64,000 bases of DNA from Sphingobium_A sp965228065 (GTDB lineage: Bacteria; Pseudomonadota; Alphaproteobacteria; Sphingomonadales; Sphingomonadaceae). Location: the NCBI GenBank assembly GCA_965228065.1, contig OZ245788.1, forward strand, positions 1,240,001 to 1,304,000, read 5' to 3'. This document shows, piece by piece, positions 16,004 through 24,172 of the stretch (positions within the stretch are counted from its first letter, which is position 1; every line of letters begins with the position of its first letter). The translations under genes and the position numbers were made by a program. Under the pieces are notes generated by a model. It was not told the DNA's origin. It did no database searches and saw only the letters and a program-made list of their open reading frames with translations.

Positions 16004-18412
16004 ATGACCTACACGACAGGCCTTCGCCTGCGACTGCTGCTGGGCAGTGCGCTGATGGCCACCACCATGACGCCGGCGCTGGCGCAGACCACGCCCCCAC
16101 AGGCGCCAACGAGCGCCGACGAAGCCCCCGACGACGGCCAGGGGCTGGGCGATATCGTTGTCACCGCCACCAAGCGCGAAACGAATCTCCAGAAGACGCC
16201 GATCGCCATCAACGTGCTGAACACTCAGGCGCTTACCGATCGCCATGTGCAGAGCCTTTACGACCTTGCCGATGGCGCGATCCCCAGCCTGCGAGTCGCG
16301 ACGTTCGAAGCGCGCCAGACCGCACTCACCATCGGCATCCGCGGTATCGTGCCGCTCGACGCGAACCAGCCCGCGCGCGAACAGGGTGTCGGCGTCTATA
16401 TCGACGGCGTCTACCTTGGCCGCCAGCACGGGCTGAACGCCGCGCTGTTCGACGTGGAGCGTATCGAAGTGCTCAAGGGACCGCAGGGCACCTTGTTCGG
16501 ACGCAACACCGAGGGTGGCGCGCTCAGCATCGTTTCCAAGGCGCCGACCGGCGTGTTCGGCGGCCGCATGACCGGCGGCGTCAGCAACTATGGCGGCTAT
16601 AATGGCGACATCCATATCGACCTGCCCGAATTCGCCAATATCAGCGTGAAGGTCGACGGCGTCGTCCAATATCAGGGTGCGACGATCAAGAACCCGCTCG
16701 CGGGCCAGACCGGATGGAATTATTATGATCGTCGCGGCCTGCGCACGGCAGCCCGTTGGAAGCCGACCAGCAATCTGACGGTCGACCTGTCCTATGATGT
16801 CGGCCGAGACGCCAATTCGCCTTTCTACAGCCAGTTGCTCAACTACAATCCGAATGGCTGCGTGGCCGGCGCGGTCACCGCAGCCACGACCTGCGTCACG
16901 CCGGGAACCAACTTCACCTCGCTCAGCGGGACGGTCAAGCCGCTCCCCTCGATCGTTCAGATCGCCGGCACCGATCGGATGAAGACCGCGGACATCGGCG
17001 TGCCGCAGCAGCCCAGCATCGACAAGACGCATGGCTATACCGGCGCGATAAAGTGGCAGCTCGCGCCGGAGATCGAACTCCGCTCGATCACCGCATGGCG
17101 CGATGTCAGCTCCACCCAGTGGGACAATAGCGGCGGCGCACACCGTCCGCCGGTCTACACGCCCGGCGGCGCGTTCAGCCGCTACAGCCTTGCCGACCTG
17201 TATCAGCACCAGTTCAGCCAGGAGCTTCAGGCGGTCGGCAGCTTCGACAAGATCGACTATGCGGCCGGCCTTTATTATTTCAACGAGCGGGTGAGCGACG
17301 ACGCGGCGACACCCAATTCCAACACGTGGAACGCCACCGGCACCGGCTACACCATCAACGATCCTACCAACCAGCAGCCCGGCCATCGCTCGATCGACCG
17401 CGCCAGCCGTGCCCAAGCAAAAAGCTACGCGGTGTTTGGCCAGGCGACCTATTCGCCGGTCGATCAGCTGCATGTCACGATCGGCGGCCGCAACACCTGG
17501 GACGATCGTTCGGGCGAACTCTATATCGTCAACAACATCGCGCGCCCGTACAGCTACAGCCAGAACACCAGCCATTTCGACCCGTTGGCGATCCTTGCCT
17601 ATGATGCGGCGCCGGGCATCAATCTCTATGCCAAATATTCGACGGGCTATCGCTCGGGCGGTGCCAGCTCACGCTCGGTCACCTATCGCGAGTTCGGCCC
17701 CGAAAAGGTGAAGGCGTATGAAATCGGCGCGAAGACCGAGTTCCTCGATCACCGTGTCCGCCTGAACCTGGCCGGCTACATCATGGATCGCACCGGCAGC
17801 CAGATCGACTTCAGTTCGGTCTCGTTCGATGCGATCACCAATTCGAACCGCAACACCGTCGAAACCGTCAATGCGCCGGGCACGACCAAGATCCGGGGCC
17901 TGGAGGCGGATCTGACGATCAACCCGGTCGAGGGCCTCACCCTGACCGGTTCCTATGCCTATACCCACACGAAGATTCCGCCGGTCGCGAACCCGTTCAC
18001 CGGCGTCATCCAGAATGTGTATATCGTCTTCACACCACGCAACGCGGCGAGCGGCGCGATCGACTATGCCAAGCCGGTCGGCGGCATGACCCTGAAGCTG
18101 CATCTCGACGGCAATTATTCCGATGCGACGCAGACCTTCGACCAATATGCGACCAAGAACGATTCCTCGCTGATCATCAACGGACGTATCTCACTGGCCG
18201 ATATCGACCTGGGGTATGGCAGCTCTAAACTGACGGTCTCGGCATGGGCACGCAACCTGTTCAACGAGGCCCATGTGTATCGCCGAGACCCATCGAACAG
18301 CCTGCCCGCATTCGGCAATACCGCGGTCGGCAACATCAACAATGTGCTGGGCGACTACGGCAATTTCAACGCGCCGCGCACGTTCGGACTCGAAGGAACC
18401 ATCAGGTTCTGA
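16004..18412 (+). CDS. TonB-dependent outer-membrane receptor next to two-component system
   Basis: An 802-residue receptor. Start after AAGGGGA; signal peptide ends TPALA before QTTPP. A Pro-rich spacer leads to the TonB-box-like DIVVTATKRETNLQKTPIAI, then a plug with DGVYLGRQHG and VERIEVLKGPQGTLFGRNTEGGALSIV, the motif typical of sphingomonad receptors near catabolic genes. The barrel ends in Phe (GLEGTIRF). It is convergent with the histidine kinase gene, separated by a perfect hairpin. Its promoter carries phased TGAC repeats, suggesting control by the adjacent response regulator. The ligand is unknown. Confidence 0.92.
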   Translation: MTYTTGLRLRLLLGSALMATTMTPALAQTTPPQAPTSADEAPDDGQGLGDIVVTATKRETNLQKTPIAINVLNTQALTDRHVQSLYDLADGAIPSLRVATFEARQTALTIGIRGIVPLDANQPAREQGVGVYIDGVYLGRQHGLNAALFDVERIEVLKGPQGTLFGRNTEGGALSIVSKAPTGVFGGRMTGGVSNYGGYNGDIHIDLPEFANISVKVDGVVQYQGATIKNPLAGQTGWNYYDRRGLRTAARWKPTSNLTVDLSYDVGRDANSPFYSQLLNYNPNGCVAGAVTAATTCVTPGTNFTSLSGTVKPLPSIVQIAGTDRMKTADIGVPQQPSIDKTHGYTGAIKWQLAPEIELRSITAWRDVSSTQWDNSGGAHRPPVYTPGGAFSRYSLADLYQHQFSQELQAVGSFDKIDYAAGLYYFNERVSDDAATPNSNTWNATGTGYTINDPTNQQPGHRSIDRASRAQAKSYAVFGQATYSPVDQLHVTIGGRNTWDDRSGELYIVNNIARPYSYSQNTSHFDPLAILAYDAAPGINLYAKYSTGYRSGGASSRSVTYREFGPEKVKAYEIGAKTEFLDHRVRLNLAGYIMDRTGSQIDFSSVSFDAITNSNRNTVETVNAPGTTKIRGLEADLTINPVEGLTLTGSYAYTHTKIPPVANPFTGVIQNVYIVFTPRNAASGAIDYAKPVGGMTLKLHLDGNYSDATQTFDQYATKNDSSLIINGRISLADIDLGYGSSKLTVSAWARNLFNEAHVYRRDPSNSLPAFGNTAVGNINNVLGDYGNFNAPRTFGLEGTIRF

Positions 18413-18424
18413 ACCTGCGAAGGA

Positions 18425-18456
18425 CGGCCCGGATGCTTCAACAGGCATCCGGGCCG
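18425..18456. terminator. Bidirectional hairpin between convergent receptor and kinase genes
   Basis: Arms 18425-18436 (CGGCCCGGATGC) and 18445-18456 are perfectly complementary with an 8-nt loop. It lies between the stop codons of two converging genes and is the likely shared terminator. Confidence 0.75.
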
Positions 18457-18466
18457 GACCTCCTCA

Positions 18467-19819
18467 TCAATGCAACGGCAGCAAGACGACGGCGCGCAAG
18501 CCGGGGCCTTCATCCTCCAGCGCCAGGGTTCCGGCATGAAGGCGGGCAATGGCATCGACCAGGGTCAACCCCAGCCCTTGGCCGGACGGCTTGTTCTCCG
18601 CCTCCAGCCGTCCGAAACGCCGTATCACGGCATCGTGCTGAGCCGCCGGAATGCCGGGACCAGTGTCGCGGACGATCAGCATGGCGCGCCGATCCCGCAC
18701 AGTCGCTTCCACCGAAATGCGCGTGCCCGAGGGCGTATGGCGAATGGCATTCTCGATCAGATTGACGATCATCTGCCGCAACAGATTGATGTCGCCGCGC
18801 ATCGGCACAGGACCATCGACCCCAATGACAAGCGCTTGCCCCATATCGTCGGCAACCGCCTCGAGCGTCTGCCCCACTTCGCGTGCCAGATCGCCCAGAT
18901 CGACATCGGCAAATCGTTCGAGCCTGTGCCCGCCTTCGATTTCCCAAAGACGCAACAGGCTGGAGAACAGTTCGATCATCTGATCGACCTGCTCGAGGAT
19001 TTCGTCGATATCGGGTTCGAGCGGATTGCCGGCAGCATGGCGGCTGAGTGCCGCGACCTTGCCGCGCAACCGGGACAGCGGGCTTTTCAGCTCGTGCGCG
19101 ACATCCTTGGCGGCATGTTTGACGTTCGTCATCAGATCGTCGATCCGGTCGAGCATCCGGTTGAAGGCCGCGGCCTGCTGATCGAATTCGCTATGCGAAC
19201 CATCCAGAGGAATGCGGCTGCGCAGGTCGCCAGCGATCACCCTGTCCACCGTGCGCTGCATCGCCCGCATGCGCGCGCCGATCGCAAGCGTTATGCCGAT
19301 GGCACCGCCGATCACGATCAGCGCGGTGATGCCCAATCCGATCAGTTGGACGCGGAAAAGCAGGCGATCGAAACTGTCCAGTACGTCATTGTCGGACACG
19401 ACGACAAGCGTCGCGCCATTGTTCAGCTGTCGCGTCAGTGCACGCCCATGCGCGACATCGGGAACCTGCGCATCTTCGTCGAAATCGGAATAGCCGATCG
19501 GCGGCAGCCGGGGCAGCTTCAGCTTGCCGGCGATGCGCTGCCCATCCGCGTTCACCAGCATATAATAGAGATCGGCAGTATCGTGATCGACCTCCGCGGC
19601 CTCGATACGCTTGATCACCGCACGCTGATCGGTTTCGTTCCCCTCGCCGACGATCGCGACGGCTTCGGTCGCCAGCCGCCGATCGACCTCCTTGCCGAGC
19701 GCCGTGTGCGTCACCGTATAGTTGGCGGCACGCACGGCGATCAGCGCGACCAGAAAGATCGCAACATAGATCCCGATAATAGCGCGGAGCGACCTCGGTC
19801 GCACGTCAGTCGGCGTCAT
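18467..19819 (-). CDS. Two-component sensor histidine kinase
   Basis: A 450-residue membrane kinase counted from the ATG at 19819; a TTG 13 codons upstream (19858) is an alternative, and neither has a strong ribosome site. Two membrane segments (about residues 15-35 and 155-180) enclose a periplasmic sensor of about 120 residues. Then follow a HAMP domain, a phospho-acceptor box DVAHELKSPLSRL with His242, and an ATPase domain with N box (LIENAIRHT), G1 (DTGPGIP) and G2 (GQGLGLTL). It is downstream of the response regulator gene and surely works with it. The sensor domain is not one I recognise. Confidence 0.93.
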   Translation of the reverse strand: MTPTDVRPRSLRAIIGIYVAIFLVALIAVRAANYTVTHTALGKEVDRRLATEAVAIVGEGNETDQRAVIKRIEAAEVDHDTADLYYMLVNADGQRIAGKLKLPRLPPIGYSDFDEDAQVPDVAHGRALTRQLNNGATLVVVSDNDVLDSFDRLLFRVQLIGLGITALIVIGGAIGITLAIGARMRAMQRTVDRVIAGDLRSRIPLDGSHSEFDQQAAAFNRMLDRIDDLMTNVKHAAKDVAHELKSPLSRLRGKVAALSRHAAGNPLEPDIDEILEQVDQMIELFSSLLRLWEIEGGHRLERFADVDLGDLAREVGQTLEAVADDMGQALVIGVDGPVPMRGDINLLRQMIVNLIENAIRHTPSGTRISVEATVRDRRAMLIVRDTGPGIPAAQHDAVIRRFGRLEAENKPSGQGLGLTLVDAIARLHAGTLALEDEGPGLRAVVLLPLH

Positions 19820-19881
19820 ACGAAGGTGCAGGGATGCTGACGCATCCGCACCTTGCAACGCTCAAACGCCGCCCGGGCTTC

Positions 19882-19918
19882 ACCAAGGTTCGATGAGTCA
19901 CACTCATCGAACCTTGGT
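19882..19918. repeat. Perfect hairpin overlapping the response-regulator stop codon
   Basis: Arms 19882-19898 and 19902-19918 match perfectly over 17 bp with a 3-nt loop. The hairpin contains the last codons and stop of the response regulator and lies 62 bp before the kinase ATG. It may be an attenuator or RNA-processing site that lowers kinase expression relative to the regulator. Confidence 0.75.
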
Positions 19919-20587
19919 ATCAGTCAGCATATAGCCGACCTTCCGGATCGTAACGATCGGATCGCTTTCGCCATTCTGCATCAACTGGGCACGCAGCCTG
20001 CGCACATAGGATTCGACGACATTGGTCGCCGGTTCGAAATCATAGTTCCACACTGCCTGATACAGCATCTGCCGGGTAACGACGCTGTTCGCGTTGCGGA
20101 TGAGTTCGCACAGCAGGCGGAATTCCAGGTTCGGCAGTTTCAGCAACCGCCCGCCGCGCACCGCGCGATGCTTGACCTCGTTCACCTCGATATCGCCCGC
20201 CCGCATGATGCCCGAATCATTGGTCATCGATGCCCGGCGCATGATGGCTTTCAACCGCGCCTCGATCTCCAGCGGCGCGGCCGGCTTGATCAGATAATCG
20301 TCGGCGCCCGCTTCGAGCCCGGCGAGCCGCTGTTCCAGATCCCCCAACGCCGTCAGCATGATGATCGGCACATCGACCTTGCGGTCGCGCAGCAGCTTCG
20401 CAACCCCCACACCATCGACATGGGGCAACATCACATCGAGCAAGACCGCATCGAACTTGCGATCGGTGGCATATGACAGAGCCACCCGTCCATCGGGCGC
20501 AAGCAGGGTTTCATGGCCCAGCTCTTCCAGGTCGTCCGCCAATTGCCGGGCGGCGCGCTCATCGTCTTCCACGATCAGAAGTCGCAT
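19904..20587 (-). CDS. OmpR-family response regulator
   Basis: A 227-residue regulator. Receiver domain: acidic pair in LLIVEDDERA, phospho-acceptor Asp51 in LLDVMLP, Lys in IKPAAPLEIEARL. The C-terminal winged helix (about residues 125-222) has the usual RRGRLLKLPNLEFRLL and SYVRRLRAQL. It is the first gene of the regulator-kinase pair. By family it should bind direct repeats with 11-bp spacing; such repeats lie upstream of both flanking receptor genes. The regulated signal is unknown. Confidence 0.95.
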   Translation of the reverse strand: MRLLIVEDDERAARQLADDLEELGHETLLAPDGRVALSYATDRKFDAVLLDVMLPHVDGVGVAKLLRDRKVDVPIIMLTALGDLEQRLAGLEAGADDYLIKPAAPLEIEARLKAIMRRASMTNDSGIMRAGDIEVNEVKHRAVRGGRLLKLPNLEFRLLCELIRNANSVVTRQMLYQAVWNYDFEPATNVVESYVRRLRAQLMQNGESDPIVTIRKVGYMLTDTKVR

Positions 20588-20665
20588 TCATTTCGATCCC
20601 TGGTGGTGCTGAACCGGGATAGCGCCCTTCGTTTCATCGTGTCGAATGACAAATCGATCCGTCGA

Positions 20666-20698
20666 ACGCGCGGCGCCAGCGAAACCGGCGCCGCGCGT
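20666..20698. terminator. GC-rich perfect hairpin after the large receptor gene
   Basis: Arms ACGCGCGGCGCC (20666-20677) and its exact complement (20687-20698) with a 9-nt loop, 12 bp past the receptor stop. Likely terminator of the receptor transcript, insulating the downstream two-component genes. Confidence 0.75.
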
Positions 20699-20709
20699 CA
20701 TATTGCGGA

Positions 20710-23448
20710 TCAGAAGTTGAACCGGACACCACCGGTGAAGCGGCGGCCCTGCTTCTCCCATTCGATGGTGTAGGCCGATTCACGCACATACCGACGGCCG
20801 GGGCCGTTGAGCAGGTTCGACGCGTCGAAATAGATTTCGAGATTGCGGTTCACCGCATAGCGCGCCGAGAAGTCCAGTTCGTCCTCGCCGGCCCAGAACA
20901 CATTCCCGCCATCGACGGCCGCGCCCAGACCGTCGAGCCAGGCCGTGCGCTTCTGGTAGTTCAAGCGCATCGACACACCGTATTTCTCGTAATAGCCGCC
21001 GACATTGTAGACGACGTCCGAGGTTCCGGGCAGCTTGACCTTCAGGCCCGCCGGATCGGTCGCGCTGCTCTTGTTGAAAGTGATATTGGCCGAGACGCCG
21101 AAACCACCCATCCAGGAAGGCAATCCCAGATCCGCGGTATAGGGCTCGAGCTGCAGCTGGAGCGCGGCTTCGGCGCCGTAGATATAGCCGCTGCCGCCGT
21201 TGGTGATGCCGCTGAAGCTGTATTGCGAGCGGTCGACGCCGTTGCTGTTCAGAATGTTCAGTCCGAACGTCCGGGTATCATCGAACAGCACATCCTGCAG
21301 CTTCTTGTAGAAGACGCCGATCATCGCATAGCCCTGGGGCTGGATATACCATTCGAAGTAGGTGTCGACACCATAAGCGCGTTCGGGCTTGGCGAGGGGG
21401 CTGCCGCCCGAAATCGTCTGGTTGGCGTCGTTATAGGTGAAGTTCGGACGCAGCTGATCATAATCGGGGCGGGCCGCGCCGGTGTTGAACGAAACGCGCA
21501 GCTTCTTGTCGCTGGCGACGTCGAAATTGAGATGCAGGCTGGGATAGACCAGCGTCAGGTCATTCTCCGCGAGGACGGGCGTGGCCGCGCTCGCGTTCGC
21601 GAACGCCATGCCCCGATTCTTGATATGCTCGATGCGGGCGCCGCCCAGCACGCTGCCCCAGTCATAGGCGACCCGGCCCATCAGATAGGCGGCGTACACT
21701 TCTTCCCGGACATTATAGTAATTGCCGGCCAGCGGCACATAGGCCGCGATCGCCTGCGCTTTCTTCACATTGTCGCGCATCTTCTGGATGTCGAAATAGC
21801 GGAAATTGTAGGAAAGCGGGATCTTCCCCTTGAACGGCGTATCGAGCGAATCCGGCAGATATGTCGTCGAGATGCCTGCCGCCGTCGCCTGCGCGTTGGT
21901 GATCGACAGCTGGGCTTCGTTGGCTTCCTTCGTGCGCCGGTCATATTGCGCGCCGAAGGTGATCGTTCCCTCGCCGCCGAACAGCGACAATTCGCGGCTC
22001 AACCCGAACTTGCCCGTATACGCCTTGGTGACATCGACGAACTGGCCCGAGGTCAGCGACGTCAGCGGGCGGCTGAAATCGTCGATATTGGTCACCTGCG
22101 CCCCGGCCGAGAAGGGACCGCTGTTCGCGCCGATCGTGCGGTAGAGCTTGAAGGTCGCCAATTGTGGATTGGTGAAATCATAGGCGATGGTGGGGCGCAG
22201 GTTGCGCGTCGACGGGCTCTCGTACCGCGCCTCGCCGACGACGCTGCGATCGTCCTTCGCGCTGGTATAGTTCAGCCGCCAGCTCAGCTTCCAGCTTTCA
22301 CCGAACTCGTGATCGCCGCCCAGCGTGTTGGTGAAGATCGATTGTTCGAAGGCGCGCAGCGTCGCGCGCTGGTTGATGTCGATCCCGTATTCGGTGCCCT
22401 TCAGCGGCGTGTTGCCGATGCAGACGTCGGCATAGCCGGTGGTGGTCGGGTTGGTGTTGACCGCGACGGTGCAGGGCGGGTTGGCGGGACGATTCAGGTC
22501 GGACTGGCGATCATCGAGATCGAAGATGTAATTGTCGCGCGCTTCGTCATCGGTGAAGGTGGTGAAGATCGATTCCACGAAGAACCGGTTGCCCGCGCTT
22601 GGCTCCCAGTCGAGACGGCCCGAATAGGAATAGTTGCGGCGGGTCAGGCGATAGAGCTTGTTCTCGGTCTCGCGCGCCCAGATGCGGTTCGCGCCGCCGG
22701 GCTGCAGATCCTGCGGGACCACTTCCCAGTCAGTCTCGAAATTGTCGGTGATCATGTTGCGTTCGTAAAAGCTGCCCGACACCAGCACGCCGATTTCGCC
22801 GATCCCGGTGTTCCAGCGATTGGATGCGACGATCTGGCCTTCATATTCCTTGCGCTTGCCGAGTTCGACAAAACCGCCGCCCAGCTTGCCGGCGACATGC
22901 AGCCCGGAATAATCGAAAGCGGTGCGCGTCTTGACGTCGATATTGCCGGCGACGGTCTCGCCGGTCATGTCGGGCGTCACCGCCTTGCGGACCATGATCT
23001 GCGACGCGATGGCCGACGGGATGCTGTCGTAGCGGGTGTCGCGCCCTTCGGGGCTCACGATGGAGATGCCGTCGATCGACAGCGTCGTCCAGTTGATCGG
23101 CGCGCCGCGCAAGCTGATGTAGCGCGCCTGGCCCTGATCGCGCTGGACGGCGACGCCGGGAAGCCGGCCGGCGGCCTGTGCGATGTTCTGGTCCGGCAAA
23201 CGCCCGACCGAATCGGACGCGGCGACGCTGACCAGCGAATCCGAGTTGCGCTGTACAATCAGCGCCGCGGCTTCGGATTCGGCGATCGGCCGCGAACCCG
23301 TGATGACGATCTCGCTATCCGGCGCGTCGCCTTCCGGCGCCTGCGCAAATGCCTGGCTGCCGACAAAGGCGCCCAGTGCGATGCCGGAAGACAGCAGAGC
23401 CTTGAGCGAACGGATGGTCGCGCGCCGAAGCGCGGTCGAATTGTGCAT
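20710..23448 (-). CDS. Large TonB-dependent receptor (Xanthomonas/Caulobacter type)
   Basis: A 912-residue receptor. Strong AGGGGGA ribosome site and a signal peptide ending SQAFA before QAPEGD. The plug has EIVITGSRPIAESEAA, then RLPDQNIAQAAGRLPGVAVQRDQGQ and ISLRGAPINWTTLSIDG, which mark the subfamily named TonB-dependent receptor, Xanthomonas/Caulobacter type, often used for carbohydrates or other organic ligands. The barrel ends in Phe (TGGVRFNF). It points toward the two-component genes and is separated from them by a terminator hairpin. Its promoter holds four 11-bp-phased GTCA/TGCA units. Confidence 0.93.
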   Translation of the reverse strand: MHNSTALRRATIRSLKALLSSGIALGAFVGSQAFAQAPEGDAPDSEIVITGSRPIAESEAAALIVQRNSDSLVSVAASDSVGRLPDQNIAQAAGRLPGVAVQRDQGQARYISLRGAPINWTTLSIDGISIVSPEGRDTRYDSIPSAIASQIMVRKAVTPDMTGETVAGNIDVKTRTAFDYSGLHVAGKLGGGFVELGKRKEYEGQIVASNRWNTGIGEIGVLVSGSFYERNMITDNFETDWEVVPQDLQPGGANRIWARETENKLYRLTRRNYSYSGRLDWEPSAGNRFFVESIFTTFTDDEARDNYIFDLDDRQSDLNRPANPPCTVAVNTNPTTTGYADVCIGNTPLKGTEYGIDINQRATLRAFEQSIFTNTLGGDHEFGESWKLSWRLNYTSAKDDRSVVGEARYESPSTRNLRPTIAYDFTNPQLATFKLYRTIGANSGPFSAGAQVTNIDDFSRPLTSLTSGQFVDVTKAYTGKFGLSRELSLFGGEGTITFGAQYDRRTKEANEAQLSITNAQATAAGISTTYLPDSLDTPFKGKIPLSYNFRYFDIQKMRDNVKKAQAIAAYVPLAGNYYNVREEVYAAYLMGRVAYDWGSVLGGARIEHIKNRGMAFANASAATPVLAENDLTLVYPSLHLNFDVASDKKLRVSFNTGAARPDYDQLRPNFTYNDANQTISGGSPLAKPERAYGVDTYFEWYIQPQGYAMIGVFYKKLQDVLFDDTRTFGLNILNSNGVDRSQYSFSGITNGGSGYIYGAEAALQLQLEPYTADLGLPSWMGGFGVSANITFNKSSATDPAGLKVKLPGTSDVVYNVGGYYEKYGVSMRLNYQKRTAWLDGLGAAVDGGNVFWAGEDELDFSARYAVNRNLEIYFDASNLLNGPGRRYVRESAYTIEWEKQGRRFTGGVRFNF

Positions 23449-23521
23449 GTGATGTCCCCCTGAGACGGGCTGGATGCCCTTTTGTCAGGGGTGCGCTAGC
23501 AGCGAAGCGCGTCCGTTCGCT

Positions 23522-23558
23522 GTCAGTGCGACTGCATTTTCATGTCAGTCACAAGTCA
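23522..23558 (-). promoter_or_regulatory. 11-bp phased TGAC repeats upstream of large receptor gene
   Basis: On the plus strand GTCA occurs at 23522, 23544 and 23555, with TGCA at 23533 in the same phase, so four units are spaced exactly 11 bp apart. Read in the gene direction this is TGAC-N7-TGAC-N7-TGCA-N7-TGAC. The proximal unit is 73 bp from the ATG, close to the distance seen at the other receptor (15885-15925). Likely operator of the OmpR-type regulator; binding is inferred. Confidence 0.6.
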
Positions 23559-23625
23559 CTTTGATGACGATCCGATCGGCGCCTGGGGGGCTGTTGGGGC
23601 AACCAATGCTACCTCCGGAAAGCAT

Positions 23626-24015
23626 TCAGCTCTCCTTCGACAGCTCCACCACGATCACCTCGATCGGCTTGGTCCCGACATTCACATCCTGATGCTGCGT
23701 GCCAGGCGCGTTGGCAGGCAACCAATAGGCTTTGCCCGTTTTCCATTCGTGGATCTCGCTCGTGCCGTCCTGCTCCAAGATCTTCATCGTTCCACCCTGA
23801 AGCGCGATGAGCGCGCGGGGGTGCTCGTGGCGGTGGAAGGGAAGTGGCGTGTTGGGGGTGATCACCGATTTCCAAACCCTGGCCTGCGGATTTTCGAACT
23901 GCGGCTCGCGGCCCGTCTTCGGCGCGGCCGCGCCTGCGGCATAACCCGCGCCCGCCGATGCGGCCGATGCCATCACTGCGAGCAGCGCCAATGCGAGTCC
24001 GGTCTTTCGGTTCAT
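23626..24015 (-). CDS. Exported cupin-domain protein
   Basis: A 129-residue single-cupin protein. The ATG after GGGGGAT gives a signal peptide (MNRKTGLALALLAVMASAASAGAGYA); a longer open frame upstream has no ribosome site. The cupin core shows metal-binding-type residues PLPFHRHEHPRALIAL (His-x-His-x-His) and a second motif near GTQHQDVNVG. The function of such small periplasmic cupins is unknown. It is followed by no obvious partner; the amidase gene is divergent. Confidence 0.82.
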   Translation of the reverse strand: MNRKTGLALALLAVMASAASAGAGYAAGAAAPKTGREPQFENPQARVWKSVITPNTPLPFHRHEHPRALIALQGGTMKILEQDGTSEIHEWKTGKAYWLPANAPGTQHQDVNVGTKPIEVIVVELSKES

Positions 24016-24172
24016 CTTCGATCCCCCAAAATGTTGAACGACCAAGCTATCACGGCGGCGGCGATAGGAAAGGCGGAATCCCCGCAAAAATCGACCATGG
24101 CCGCGCGTTGCGCACGGCGTGCGCCGTGATAGGGTCAGGCATGGGCAAATCATCCGTCACCGGGGGCAATCG

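Noticed and set aside
21223..23463. Plus-strand gene of 746 codons
   Set aside because: Antisense shadow of the TonB receptor, with low-complexity charged composition.
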